A stretch of 62,000 nt of DNA, from NCBI GenBank assembly GCA_037447655.1, contig JBBHKE010003062.1, positions 246,154-308,153 on the forward strand. The letters are read 5' to 3'. Position numbers and translations under genes: made by a program. Below the pieces are notes generated by a model that worked only from the letters and a program-made list of their open reading frames with translations, searched no databases and was not told where the DNA came from. The DNA is from Zygnema cylindricum. Taxonomy: Eukaryota; Streptophyta; Zygnematophyceae; Zygnematales; Zygnemataceae. Below are positions 33,044 to 55,479 of the stretch, piece after piece (the first letter of the stretch is position 1; each line of letters opens with the position of its first letter).

Positions 33044-34740
33044 TGGGAATTTTATAAATAGAACTTATGTGTCAGAGAATAGAGTGAAGGGGCAAAATGA
33101 AAAAAAGGGGGTTAAAAGTGATAAATAGAGTGGAGAATAAGTTATTTTCATTTTTAATTTTATTTTATTTTTGTAATGTCCACATTTGTTTTTCTGAAGG
33201 TAAAACTAGTTATAACTCAACTTAACAAGAGGTTAAAACAGTTTTACGATCATTCAAACGTTATAACACAGTTTTATCGTTTCAAAATTTGGTGCTCGGC
33301 ATTTAAACCCAAAACTGCCGGAACCGCTTGCTACCAAAATGCCAGGAGCTCTTGACCGGCTGAAAATCGCGTCGACAAAACGTCGCTATACGGCAGCGGA
33401 ATTCCGTCTAGGGCGAAGCTTATGCTCCAATCCAATGCACTTTTGCGATCCGAGCGACGGTTAAAACCGTTAGAACCCTGCATTTTCGACCTCAAAAGTC
33501 AAAACGTGAGGCCAACATTTGTCAAGTAAAAACGTGGTGCGTATTGCTTTTGCTTTTCCTTTCCGACAAAATTTTTACCTTTTTTTCTCGGGCTAGGTGC
33601 GATAGCGACTATTCTACATTAGCGGCATGAATTGCTATGTATTTATTCTTCACAGAATGAGGTTGAAGATCGTAGTTTTAGCTAGAACGACAAAGTCTTC
33701 CGGCATTGTCAGCTTTCGTTGACGATGATGAAACGTGAAGGGGATAGTTTGTGCCACGTAGCATAACCAGCAAGTCAAAGTTGACTAACGGGTTGTCGGT
33801 TTTGCTGCCAGTGATGTCAGGTACCGTCTGACGTGTCGGTATAGTCCTGCCGTACTGACACACGATTGCTACAGTTCTCATGTAACGTTCACGGTGTACT
33901 TTGGGAAATAACGCTATATTGGTGCCCCTCAATATTGATAAATTAAATGGATAAATGATAAAGGCATGCATCATTTTGGTTGGGCGCTACGTCAGCCTGT
34001 ACAGAATAATACAATAGACATACACAGTAATACAAATCTGGTATAGTTGAGTCAGGATTCAAATTTTCCTACGATTTATTTTTACGTAATACTGCAGTAT
34101 GAAAACCCCTTCATACAAGAAAGTGACGATGAAAAAAATTTGAATGAAAGTGCGTGCACTCGTTGAATAATCTTAGGAAAACCTTTTCGGAAGAGAAAAT
34201 GATGATGAAAAACATTCGAAACAAAGTGGTTACGTTGTGGTTTTCAAGTAGCTTTTATTGCATTAACTTGGTATAAGGGTACGTCCCCATGTACTTGTAA
34301 CTTAGCGAACTTACTTTGTTTTTAGCGCGGATTCGGTGGACCCGGATTTCATGTGTTTGTATGTGTTGACTCGAAATTGTTACTTAACTTTGTGACGATT
34401 GTATACATCGACAATGTCCGTGACGGCTGTCACCGTGTACAATCTGTCTTTGCCGCACCGTATTTTTCGAAACTTTCTGAAGTGTCGCACAACACATCGT
34501 AATTTTTGAAACTATTTCGTATGTTTTGTGTCTTTTTTTTATATCATATATGTACAGTTTTACAGCCATGGTTGTACAACATCCCTCTGCGTTCGCCTCT
34601 TCTGTTCGGCCGCCATGAATGGAAATAGATTTCTTTAGGCCAATGCAAACTTTTTTTTTCTTCGCGCGTTTGTTGTATTTATCTCAACGTGACTTGCTTC
34701 GTGCACGTGTGGCCGCCCTCAACATTGTGCCTTCCCCCAT
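33044..34740 (-). repeat. Interspersed repeat R1, copy 2 (without MITE)
   Basis: Nearly collinear with 6866-9200 but lacking the 627-bp MITE; the empty site is GATGAAAAAAATTTGAATG at 34128-34146. It includes a start of the GGGTACGTCCCCATG family at 34278. No coding capacity. Confidence 0.8.
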
Positions 34741-35047
34741 TCGCTGTTCCCACAAAACCAGGTGTTGGAGGGTAGAGAGCGTGGCTCCCAAGAGGATGGG
34801 AGACAGGCTGAATGCTAACAGTGACCACACTGATTGCAGACGAATAAGTCGTGCAGCTGGGGGGATTGATTGCAAGTTGATGAACATGAAGGTTGATCTG
34901 CAAAGTAAGTCAAGTGAAAAGTGGGTTCGTCCTCTAGTCCCTCAAGATGGCAAGGGGCCACATTGATCCAATTCTCTTTAATTCTTCGTCCATCCTATCC
35001 CTCCATTGTAAGAACCCATTTATTGGAAACTTCGACCACTTTCAAAA

Positions 35048-36080
35048 TTACTCGCCCTGCAAAAATATCCAGTGTGTCTTTCTTCTATTGCATCCGATAT
35101 ACAAAGTCCCCCGACATAAATTGTCGCTAACGTGGCACATTATTTCCCCTCTCGCGTTGAGAATACCACAAGTGATCTCAGTGTTGAGCAGCGTGCAAAT
35201 TTCCCATGGCGAGAGGCATCTCTCGATGAAATATCTTGGCTTTGTTGGCGATAAATTTTCAGCTATTCCCTTGTCATCCATCTCCGCGAGGACCACCGCT
35301 AAGGCCGATGCAGTATCGGGAAGGATGGGATGTCCTCTAAATAAAAAGAAGTAAGGATTATAGGAGTGGAGAGAAGCATGCCTGCTGAATCTGTAACCTA
35401 TAGTAATCCACGACACCTCCTCTCCCACTCCCCCAAATCTTGTTCAACTGCATATTTTTGTAGTGACCGCTTCACTATCTCTACGCACCTTTCGGCCAAA
35501 CCGTCGACTTGCGGGTGGTCATGGTTGGTCAGCTGATGGTGGACTAGGCATTTTTCCAAGAGGTTGGAAATTTTTTCCGGCAAATTTGGAGCCTTGGTCA
35601 ATTAGAACTTCTGTAGACGCCCTGAATTAGGCTAGAACCCTTTACAAAAAGGCATATGCAATTGCCTTGGAATCTTTCCGGGACAAAACCACCAATTCGA
35701 TCTACTTGGAAAAATGTTCTATCATGACCAACACGAAACGGTTCCCCAGCCTGCTGGTTGGAAGAGGTCCCAAAAGATCTAAAGACCACCGATAAAACAT
35801 CCCCCGTATTGGAAGCGAATGAAGTTTGGTTTTGCCTTTCTTGTAAAAGGCTGCCTTGACTTGATTGCGGAGGAGAAAGTCTGCACAATTCTCTTGGCTT
35901 GGGTCCGCAACCGGTGCCACCAATAAGAGCCTGCAACAAGGGAAGTTGTCCGCTTTTGCTTGAAATGTCTACATTGTTGATGGAGATTGGAAATCAGAGT
36001 TTCTCGGTCTGAGGGGGGAGGAACCACTTTCCTCGTGCCGTCTGACCGTTTCCGAAGGAGAACGCCTCAGTCCGAATCAT
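35048..36080 (-). pseudogene. Ty3/gypsy integrase of a second lineage
   Basis: Four minus-strand segments in order: ETLISNLHQQCRHF and YWWHRL (zinc region, 36027 onward), SLDLLGPLPTSRLGNRFVLV with the first catalytic Asp (about 35800), HPQVDGLAERCVEIVKRSL containing the catalytic Glu (35601-35398), and GYRFSRHASLHSYNPYFFLF with HPILPDTA (35428-35048). It differs clearly from the chromovirus at 10-15 kb. Frameshifts separate every segment; no RT was found beside it. Confidence 0.75.
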
Positions 36081-36178
36081 AGGCCACCATCCAGGTTTGC
36101 ACTTGGGATAATTAGATTCTAGTCAAGTGGGGAAGAGGCGACCCTTATAATACGGAAGAAGAAAATAAAATTGCGAAA

Positions 36179-36295
36179 ATGGGAAAAACATTAAAATTCA
36201 GTAAGAAAACGAAGAAAGGAAATAGAATTCAAAGGATGAATCGTAGAGGAAAACGTATTCCGAAAGTGGTCAAAAAAAGACGGCGTGAAAAGTAA
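36179..36295 (+). CDS. Short highly basic ORF, possible exon
   Basis: 38 codons plus TAA: MGKTLKFSKKTKKGNRIQ, then a run rich in Arg/Lys ending KKRRREK. Nearly half of the residues are Lys or Arg. The composition resembles nucleolar or ribosome-associated tails. It sits between an integrase relic and a minisatellite with no recognised partner exons, so it may be a pseudogene fragment or chance. No function assigned. Confidence 0.2.
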   Translation: MGKTLKFSKKTKKGNRIQRMNRRGKRIPKVVKKRRREK

Positions 36296-36488
36296 CTCTA
36301 CGGAAGTGACTACCATTGACAATCGGTAATATTCGTGGAATTTTGATTTTTGGTTTTTGATTGGTCTAAAATTGATTGAAAAATATAATTTTATTTTGAG
36401 GACCTAGAAAGAGGGAGCGGAAGCGATGGTGTGTCTAGGAAGGACAAATTTTTGGAAGAGATGGCGGTAGGGAGCTGGAGCAGTGGAG

Positions 36489-36640
36489 ACGTTGCTATGT
36501 TGTTATGCTGCTATGTGGCATTGCTATGTTGCTATGCTGCTATGTTGCTATGCTGTTATGTTGTTATGTTGTTATGTTGCTATGCTGCTACGTTGCTATG
36601 CTGCTATGTTGCTATGCTGCTATGCTGCTATAATGCCTTA
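36489..36640. repeat. (TTGCTATG)n minisatellite
   Basis: Degenerate 8-bp TTGCTATG/CTGCTATG units for about 150 bp. Short versions of this repeat lie in the untranslated end of the copia elements (GTTGCTACGTTGCTATGATG at 22890), so this is probably an expanded copia 3' leader. The Leu-Cys-Cys-Tyr open frame is an artefact. Confidence 0.8.
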
Positions 36641-36718
36641 ATCTGACATCGCAATCATAGCAGCTATCATGCTTTTAAATTTATTCCGGATGCACGAAAC
36701 TAGATTTTCGGGGGAGTG

Positions 36719-37377
36719 TTAGTTTTTGAAAATGAGTTTCGTGCGTACGCGACGTATCGTGCGTACAGAATGTTTCGTGAGTGAAGTACGTGGTTTAGAT
36801 TTGTTATGCTATCGCGATTTACAGTGGAGGTTCGAATGGATTTGCAAATTGGGGGAGTAATGATACTAATTGTTCTGGGATGTACAGAATTAATTGAGTG
36901 ACCGTTGAACAAAGGGAAGAAGGGAGGAATGTGGTCAGTGGCTTAGAGAGTCTAAATGTTTGGGGGAGTATTGGTTTTTGGAAACCTTTAGTCCTCTCTA
37001 TATCACATTACTATGCTGCCAAGGTGCGCTGGTCACACCGCAGCCATAGCAGCATGTATGGAAAAGATATTGTGCTGCCATGCTGCGCTGGTCACATCGC
37101 AGTCATAGCAGCCTGCGTACTAAGTACTAAGACTATTGGAACGTACGGAATTGGACTTCAAGTGACGCGGAAAAATGTACGGCGGATCGCGAAGCGATCC
37201 GATGATTAATGTTCGAAATATTAATTGGCCGTACGAAACATAATGCGGCGGTCGACATTTGGTGAATTGGATGCCACCGGAGCTACTGACGGGGGCGGCA
37301 TCAATTTGGACATTTTGGTGAGGGACGCGAAATCGCGTCCAACACATGATACTTAATTTGGACGGTCCAGATTCCAC
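36719..37377 (+). repeat. Large inverted repeat, left arm (LTR-like)
   Basis: Begins TGTTAGTTTTTGAAAATGAG directly after a GGGGGAG polypurine tract, and its reverse complement is at 37925-38577. Inside is a second polypurine/LTR-like junction (GGGGGAG then TATTGGTTTTTGGAAACC at about 36967). It also contains the hairpins GGATCGCGAAGCGATCC (37184) and GGACGCGAAATCGCGTCC (37323). Confidence 0.85.
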
Positions 37378-37924
37378 TCAGAATTCTACAGAATAACCAA
37401 ACCAAGCTAAAACTACTCAACCAGAGAGTTTCTAGGCCACTTAGTATTCCCACCAATTTTCATATAACAATACAAAACCGAATAATCACAACACTCATTC
37501 AAAGTTGCAGAAAAACAGCCTGCCAGAACTTTGATAAATATGACCAACTTCAAAATGAAGCCCCAAGCAAATTAGACACACAATGGATCTACAAATTGCC
37601 ACAATATTTCTAATACAAGGAGGAACACACATGAAAAATTTCAGATAATTCTGCCAATAGAGCTGAGAGCAATTCTCAGATGAAATTCCCAAAAAGGAGC
37701 AGAAACAGTTTCGGTCCAAAAAAAGTTCCTAAGTCTCAAAATGACTAAGTCCTACACATATACACTACAGCTTACTACTCACTGAACGGAGGCATACCAG
37801 CTGTACGTAATCAATCAACTACCTCTATTAATGTGAGTGTACAAACAGTATACACTAATAATGAAAACACAAGACAAAACATTGTTACATATTTATAAGC
37901 CTTATGAATTCTGTCAAATGACTC
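37378..37924. other. Spacer between inverted-repeat arms, no gene
   Basis: About 550 bp of A/C-rich unique sequence with no convincing open frame. It would form the loop if the arms paired. Confidence 0.6.
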
Positions 37925-38577
37925 TGGACCGTCCAAATTAAGTATCATGTGATGGACGCGATTTCGCGTCCCTCACCTAAATGTCCAAACTGATGCCGCC
38001 GCTTTCCGTAGCTCCGGTGGCATCCAATTCACCAAATGTCGACCGCCGCATTATGTTTCGTACGGCCAATTAATATTTCGAACATTAATCATCGGATCGC
38101 TTTGCGATCCGCCGTACATTTTTCCGCGTCACTTAAAGTCCAATTCCGTACGTTCCAATAGTCTTAGTACTTAGGACGTAGGTTGCTATGACTGCGATGT
38201 GACCAGCGCAGCATGGCAGCACAATATCATTTTCATACATGCTGCTATGGCTGCGGTGTGACCAACGCACCATGGCAGCATAGTAATGTAATATAGAGAG
38301 GACTAAAGGTTTCCCCAAACCAATACTCCCCCAAACCTTTAGACTCTCTAAGCCACTGTCCACATTCCTCCCTTCTTCCCTTTGTTCAACGGTCACTCAA
38401 TTAATTCGGTTCATCCTAGAACAATTAGTATCATTACTCCCCCAATTTGTAAATCCATTCGAACCTCCACTGTAAATCCCGATAGCATAACAAATCTAAA
38501 CCACGTACTTCACTCACGAAACATTCTCTACGCACGATACGTCGCGTACGCACAAAACTCATTTTCAAAAAATAACA
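37925..38577 (-). repeat. Large inverted repeat, right arm (LTR-like)
   Basis: Reverse complement of 36719-37377 with scattered differences, ending CTCATTTTCAAAAAATAACA. The arms keep the same internal order, so this is one long inverted structure and not two independent insertions of short pieces. Confidence 0.85.
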
Positions 38578-39010
38578 AGTGGCGCCTACACGAATTTTTC
38601 ACCTCTCCGTGAAATGGCACTACAGCCTCCAAACCCCTTCAAAACAAAAATCGTACAATATGCAAGCAGACAAATACGAGTAGCCCTGTATTGTTTTTCC
38701 TAGTCAAAAACTTTTGAGAACTTTTCACACGTGGCAATGTGTTTTCCGATTTGTGTAAACGATTCTACTTTATTTAAAACACATTGCCGATCTGGTTTAT
38801 GATAAGTTTGAAGATGACGTGACAGTGGCTCGAAAAAACACAAGACGACAAATTTTTGAACATCCTACGTTCGAGGATGACGCAAATTGTACTCTGCAAA
38901 ATTGCGATTTGTTCGTACAGTTGCAACTTAGGCAGTACGGCGCTAAGTTTTAAAGGAAAACGACAGAAAAAAACCCGAACTTAGCCACATGGGGCCGTAC
39001 CCTAAGGCCT
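38578..39010 (-). mobile_element. TIR repeat family 'GGGTACGTCCCCATGTAC', partial copy
   Basis: Ends CACATGGGGCCGTACCCTAA, the inverted form of the family start, at 38985-39008. The interior matches 57310-57730 in order (ACGTGAAATGGCA, AGTTTGAAGATGACGT, GATGACG...TGTACT). It is truncated at 38578, exactly at the end of the inverted-repeat arm. Confidence 0.55.
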
Positions 39011-39470
39011 CTTTTCCATTAAGCGGTCCCAAAAAACATATGGAGACGTCTATTTGTAGGGTTTACTGGCAGGGCGTTCCATTGTGTTGTGATGTTAAAC
39101 AACATTTCGCAATTATAATTGGCGCCTCGTAGCTTAGCGTCAATATTTTGAAAATATGTAAATGTTATTCAAACGGAAAGTCATAAGGTAATATCTGTAC
39201 CGTTGGAGGTAGTTAAAGATTCGTACGAAAATTTTGCGGCCAGATTTTAATTTTGAAAATGGAAATCAAAATTTCAAAACGGAACGGCATAAAGACGCGG
39301 CAAATTTGAAGGTCGTTGGATGTCAGACAGAGCGTGTGAGGATTCTTTCAGTTGACTTGCATCCAGCGTGGCAAGAGGCACATAGCCTCTACGACGTGTA
39401 GGCCTGTGATCGCCTATTCGAGTTGGATATTTTTTTCTTTTTCTTCACGTGTACCAATGGTACAAGACCA

Positions 39471-39510
39471 GTGTGAAGCAACTCTCCTCGCGAGGAGAGT
39501 TTCTTCACAC
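39471..39510. repeat. 40-bp near-perfect palindrome
   Basis: Two 20-base arms, GTGTGAAGCAACTCTCCTCG and its complement, with one mismatch and no spacer. The centre CTCTCCTCGCGAGGAGAG is perfect. Confidence 0.9.
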
Positions 39511-39789
39511 TAAACGATTTGCGCGATTGCTTCGCGAATCTAAAATGTGAAACATTCAACGGTCGAAACTTACGCCTATAATATTGGAGCATCCCAACAG
39601 CCATCCGGTAAACATGTTTCGTTTGACAACAAAAATATACAAATTTGTACAGTTAGTTTCGTAAAGCGCCTATTAAACAACCCACTTTTCCTCTAATGGA
39701 AGACCACCCTAAAGAAGTGGGAGTCGCGCAACACGTTTATTTACATGTGGTTGTTACAGTTTAGTTACCGTAAGACATGGCCGTGTGTA

Positions 39790-40740
39790 GATTCTTGCTT
39801 TCTTATGACAATTAATGTCCACAAGCGCAGCCAAACCAGGTCAAAGTTAGTCAACGGATTGACCGTCAAATCTTAACTCAACTATACCGAATTCCTAATT
39901 TCGTCTATGCAGATTGTACTATTATGTAAGGTTGACGTAGGCGCTTGCGCCCAACCAAGGCGACGCGTGTAATTATCATTTACCATTAAATGTATCAAGC
40001 TTATTGACTTATTTTTATTGTTTCATTTCCTTAATATTCTAGACCCACTATATTTTTGAATCGCTTAATTGACCTCGTTAGTTGTTGCATTGCAAATTGC
40101 TCCACCTTTGTGAAAGCTGGGAAGGGTACCTCGTGAAGCCATTGATTCGAGCATCTATTCCACAACGTTGAAACCATCTTTGTTCCCAAATAATACATAG
40201 GTTTTTTGTTAATTCCTTATAAACCGAAATGATTTTCTCGTGCATTTTTTATGGATACTTGTGGTAGTAACAAATTATTTTACTATAGTTGTCCTTCTTT
40301 GTTTAGGCTCTATTCTATCTATAATAATTGTAGGGTTGTGCATGTGCCTTTTGCATTTGTCGTGTCGTTTCATCAATGTCCGTGTGAATTCATCTCGCAA
40401 GTTGAATGTTAATCAGTAAGTTATACTGTTGATGCTTTGTCTTACTTGTGTAAAGGTTTGTTGGTTACATTCTTTTTTCAATTCCACGTTGACGGCCAAA
40501 AAAATCGTGTCGTGACGAGTTGAATTGTCTGTTGAATTGTCGTTTATAAACTGTTGTCCGTGATTTTAACTTATGCAAACACTTGAAGTAAGCCGACAAT
40601 CAAAATTTGAAATTTGTATGAAGGATGAAAAAATCAGCGTTGTATAATGTGTGTGGAATTAACCAATATACCTCTTTATGGGTTTTTAGTTGAATTACCA
40701 TTCGTAAGTAAACAAGACAAAAGTATACATCTTGTGTTCA
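39790..40740 (+). repeat. Interspersed repeat R2, copy 2, with R1-related lead
   Basis: 39933-40740 matches 30370-31140. The 140 bp before it (AAAGTTAGTCAACGGATTGAC ... ACTCAACTATACC) is a diverged inverted relative of 7600-7880, linking families R1 and R2 into one larger composite element. Confidence 0.6.
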
Positions 40741-41620
40741 CAACATTACGCATGCATTTTCAAACGTGTTAGATGAGAAACAGAAAAATACGAGTGTCGA
40801 ACTATTGAAGTATGCATAGTCTTAAAAGTGCTCGACTGTGAAACAAATTTAGTGTAAACACACGTTTATGTGAAAAATACTTCACTCAATTTTTAATTTC
40901 GTTCGTTTATGTGTCGAAACATAAGTAATCAATATAAATAACTGTAGTGTTAATATTGCCAACATGACGCAAAACAATTATTAACAAATGTTAAATTAAA
41001 GAATTGTCGTTGAAATTTAGTTTCATGTAGACAATAACGATGTACTTATTATACATGGTGTATGATTTGTCTATAATCAAAAAAAAAAAATTGTGATGTA
41101 TTGATAATCGATATTCCGAATTGATGTATCGCATAACCGATAACCACAACATGAAATATCAACGATGTATCCAAAATCTAAAAAGTATGTTTTTCACACG
41201 TAACAAAACGCCAAAATAGGTCCCTTATTTGGTTTAACTATTAGTTTGACATAGTATATGAAAAAAAAATACGAAGCGAAAAAAAAACCATATGTTTATT
41301 AGACGTATTATGAATGAATTTGTAATTTGTGCATTGATTTTGAGGTACATTTGATTGCATTTGTTTTTTGAGTATTATTTTGAAACTATAGACAAATAAT
41401 AAGCAATCGGTTTTATAATTAACCATAAACCCTTTTCACTCACGTAGTGTATCGAGCATCGACGATATTCAATCTATCGCGTGGGCGCCAACGGAGCAAC
41501 TTTGGAAAAATGGTCACACAAAAAATCAAACGTGATAAATAGTTTTTGTCGTTCGAAATGGTTGGTCTGATAGAGGCGCTACTGCATCGCTCATTTTGTA
41601 CAAATTAGGTATGTACATTG
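40741..41620. other. AT-rich repeat remnant, no gene
   Basis: No coding signature. Contains CGATAACCGATAACCAC-type text (about 41135), resembling 59745-59815; these may be hAT-like ends, unresolved. Confidence 0.35.
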
Positions 41621-41628
41621 CACACACT

Positions 41629-41702
41629 ATCGGTCAGTGCTCGGTTGGTAGAGTTAGGGCACGGGAAACACCGGTTCTCCGATTTGATTCCCAAATTTAC
41701 TA
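41629..41702 (+). mobile_element. tRNA-like sequence, weak SINE candidate
   Basis: GTGCTCGGTTGGTAGAGTTA resembles a tRNA D arm/A box, and GATTTGATTCCC lies at B-box distance. Anticodon and T stems do not pair, so it is a decayed tRNA-derived sequence at best. Confidence 0.3.
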
Positions 41703-41878
41703 TTTTTTTAAGACAATCCTTTGGCGCCCATGCGATACATTATATATCATTCATTCTTTATATGGTATTGAAACAAAGGCACGTATAGCAACCCACACGC
41801 GTCAGGTACATCGTGAGGGGTCGAGTAAAAAATTGTCTACTAAGGACTCCACATGCGTGTATTGCGTTTAAACCAGAT

Positions 41879-41920
41879 GGTGTGAAAGTACCACTAGATG
41901 GTGTGAAAGTACCACTAGTG
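41879..41920. repeat. 21-bp tandem duplication
   Basis: GATGGTGTGAAAGTACCACTA occurs twice head to tail. Confidence 0.85.
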
Positions 41921-42269
41921 CACCGTTTATCAACATATGAATTTAATGTTGGCGCTTGCACAAATTATTGGTCGGGCAACTTAGTTGATAAAGTTAGTGT
42001 AAAAGTACTAGTAGGTTATCGAGTTTGATCATCGGCTTGCTATTTTTGCCATAGTTGATTTTTTTGGCACTCATGCAATACGTTGAATATAGCCATTTTT
42101 TTGGCAAGATCGTGAACGAATTGGACTATACACGAAAACCGAATTTACATGAACCGACACAAAGGAAATGCGAAAAACAAATATTATGTCCAAAACAATT
42201 GATAAAACCAGGGTATAAATAAAAACATGCGTTTCGCTAAATACACAACTAAAAGTGCGCTCCAAAACT

Positions 42270-44110
42270 CCTTTCCAATTTTAGTTGTGAGAACGGGGTA
42301 ATGGCAATAGAGGAGAGCAAATTCGGGAAAGAATTGAAAGCGACAATAAAGTTTTACACGAAAAAAAATATATTAAAATGTTGAAACGGGATGGAAAAGA
42401 GAGAATTGATACAAAAATGGTATAAAAATCAACTTTTAAGAAATTGACCAATGTACCAAAAAAAAGTAACCTTTTTTGTTTGAGTGGATGAACGGTGTAT
42501 AAGAAATAACGTTATTTGATTGAGTGAGAGGAGGTAAAGGAAGTTTTGTGTAAGAGAAAAGATCGGTGGGAAAATGTGAAATTTACACAACTGTAGTGAA
42601 AAAGGTGGAGTGCAAGCATTGAATTTTATAATTACAATTTTTACTTATAAATATAACAGTGAAGTGTAAATAAGGATTAATTAACAAAAAATATATGACA
42701 ATATCACCGCCCATTTGAAGTAGAGGAAATGAGGTAATGAAAGAGGAAAATAAACAAATTAAAAATAAATTGAAACGGTAAAGACTTGTGATTGAAAGGA
42801 AACGGAAAAATAAATGCTCAGTTGTGTAAATATTCGAGAGTATAAGTTGTGGAAGTGAATATCTTTTAATAAAATGTTTTGAGGAAGGGTGATTAGAGAG
42901 AAAATAGTGAACGGAAAAAAGAAAAAATCAATTTGTAAGCTAGATACGAAAATTGACGATGAATAAATATCAAATGGGAATACAAAAAAAAAACGGGGGG
43001 GAATAAGAGTCACAATAGGTATTAAGGTATAGTTATTGTTTGAGAGAAAAAATGGAGGATTAGGGAAATTTAGAAGGCAAATGAAAAGTCTTTCCAATGT
43101 TACGATGAACCGAAAAATTATCCACATAGGTAAGACGGTAGAGGATTGTCAAAATGGAATGTCGAGGATCTTTGAACATTAAACTTCAAGTACTCAGACA
43201 ATTCGAGGAGGCCTCCAAAAATGTCTAAAAATAGATTAGGTAGGAATGGTGAATTGAGGTAAAACGTGGATTGTAAAGGGATATTTGACCAACAAAATTC
43301 AAGTACTCCAACACGTAGTATTGGGAGGCATGTCGTGTTCCTAACGAGTCCAGTTGGAGGACAACTTGAACATAATGTGGCACAAGAGGAAACTAGCCGA
43401 TCTATCGTGTTAAAAATTCCTTGGAGTCGATAAGATTCAAAGCCATGTGCTACGTATGTTTGATAATACTTACATCCCGAATTAAAATTCGATTAAACGA
43501 CATCACTGGTCATTGTATGTTTTTTGTCGGCCTTGAGCTTCCTCCGATCGGAGGTTCGCTTGATAGATAAGTTATAATAAGAAGTTTAGGGGTTATTGGT
43601 TAACCCACCGTTTATACATATTTATGCTTGTATATATACATGTAAAAACTAAATGGATTTTCTACAAAAAGATATATATTTTTCATGAAGTCTTAGACAA
43701 AACTATTATTTATAAAAGCACTATTTTTAGTTTCTAGCCCGTCTTTGTACAAACTACTAAACAAGGTATGGTTTTGTATGTTTGAAGGGTTTAGTCTAGC
43801 CATTGGGTAACTTGCAATCAATTGTTTTGTCATCAATTTTAAATTATCTATTGCTCTCTAACTTGGGCTTATTACAAGGACCTACAAAGTAGAGGAAACA
43901 GCAGAAAATATCATTTTTGGTGGGATATCTTATATCGGATGCATTGCCGATATTATTGAGAAGGATAAATGGAATGCATTGCCAATATTTTCGATAAGGA
44001 TAAATGATTCGGTAAAACAACCTGGATGTCGGTTATCGGACTGAGGTCACCGATAAGCGCCACTGTCAAAAAAGTCAAAATTTCTCACATCTGCCGCCAA
44101 GATATAAGTA
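42270..44110. other. AT-rich intergenic stretch, no recognised gene
   Basis: No supported coding sequence. A duplicated GATATTATTGAGAAGGATAAATGGAATGCATTGCC-like unit occurs twice at about 43930-44010. Confidence 0.45.
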
Positions 44111-44119
44111 CATTTTCCG

Positions 44120-44374
44120 ACGTGCAACCGTACACCTGTCGTCGGCGTGGTATTTCACGGTAAGTCACGTCCCCGCGTTGTGGGAGCAGCCGTCCGCCGG
44201 GAGGTCCGCTGCGGCCGCCGGTAAACATAAAAGCTTTGCATCAAAATAATTGTTCAAAGTCAGTACATGGTCTGTCTACCATACCACGGTCATATTTAAA
44301 CCAGCCTTCTTCCTGTACACTTTTCCCTTATTTTTTCCTTTTTCCATTGCATCCTTTCTTCCTTTTTCTAGTTT
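44120..44374 (+). promoter_or_regulatory. Putative promoter/5' UTR of the FAAL gene
   Basis: A GC-rich patch (44160-44225, CGTCCGCCGGGAGGTCCGCT) stands out from AT-rich surroundings. It is followed by ATATTTAAACC near 44290 and a pyrimidine-rich stretch leading to the ATG at 44375. Position and composition suit a promoter and leader; no transcription start can be proven. Confidence 0.3.
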
Positions 44375-55230
<10,856 letters not shown>

Positions 55231-55326
55231 TTATACAACAAAATAATTATCCAAAGAATAATTAAACAAAGAATGTTAATATTATTATTAATTTGCTTTA
55301 GTTATTAATTGGGGATGGGGGTTCAG

Positions 55327-55428
55327 GTTAAGGAAGAGATAGAGAAGGAGAAACTTTTGGCCATGAAGGCGACTATGGAGGCTTCTATGACTAATGGTTC
55401 AATTCCAAACAAAATTACTGTGGCATGA
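55327..55428 (+). CDS. Alternative terminal exon (form b)
   Basis: After GGGGTTCAG the phase-0 frame reads VKEEIEKEKLLAMKATMEAS then MTNGSIPNKITVA and TGA. It joins equally well to exon 15, giving about 903 residues with a charged helical tail. The upstream pyrimidine run is poor, so it is either a second terminal exon or a decayed one. Confidence 0.4.
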   Translation, partial: VKEEIEKEKLLAMKATMEASMTNGSIPNKITVA

Positions 55429-55479
55429 AAAACATAAAAAAAAAAAAAAAAAAACTTTTTAAAATCTTGAATTTTGAAA

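Noticed and set aside
36431-36646. Cys/Tyr/Leu-rich ORF resembling a cysteine-rich peptide
   Set aside because: Direct translation of the (TTGCTATG)n minisatellite derived from copia 3' sequence.
36719-38577. Classical DNA transposon with 650-bp TIRs
   Set aside because: No transposase in the spacer and no convincing target-site duplication; polypurine-LTR-like junctions at the arm starts fit LTR origin better.
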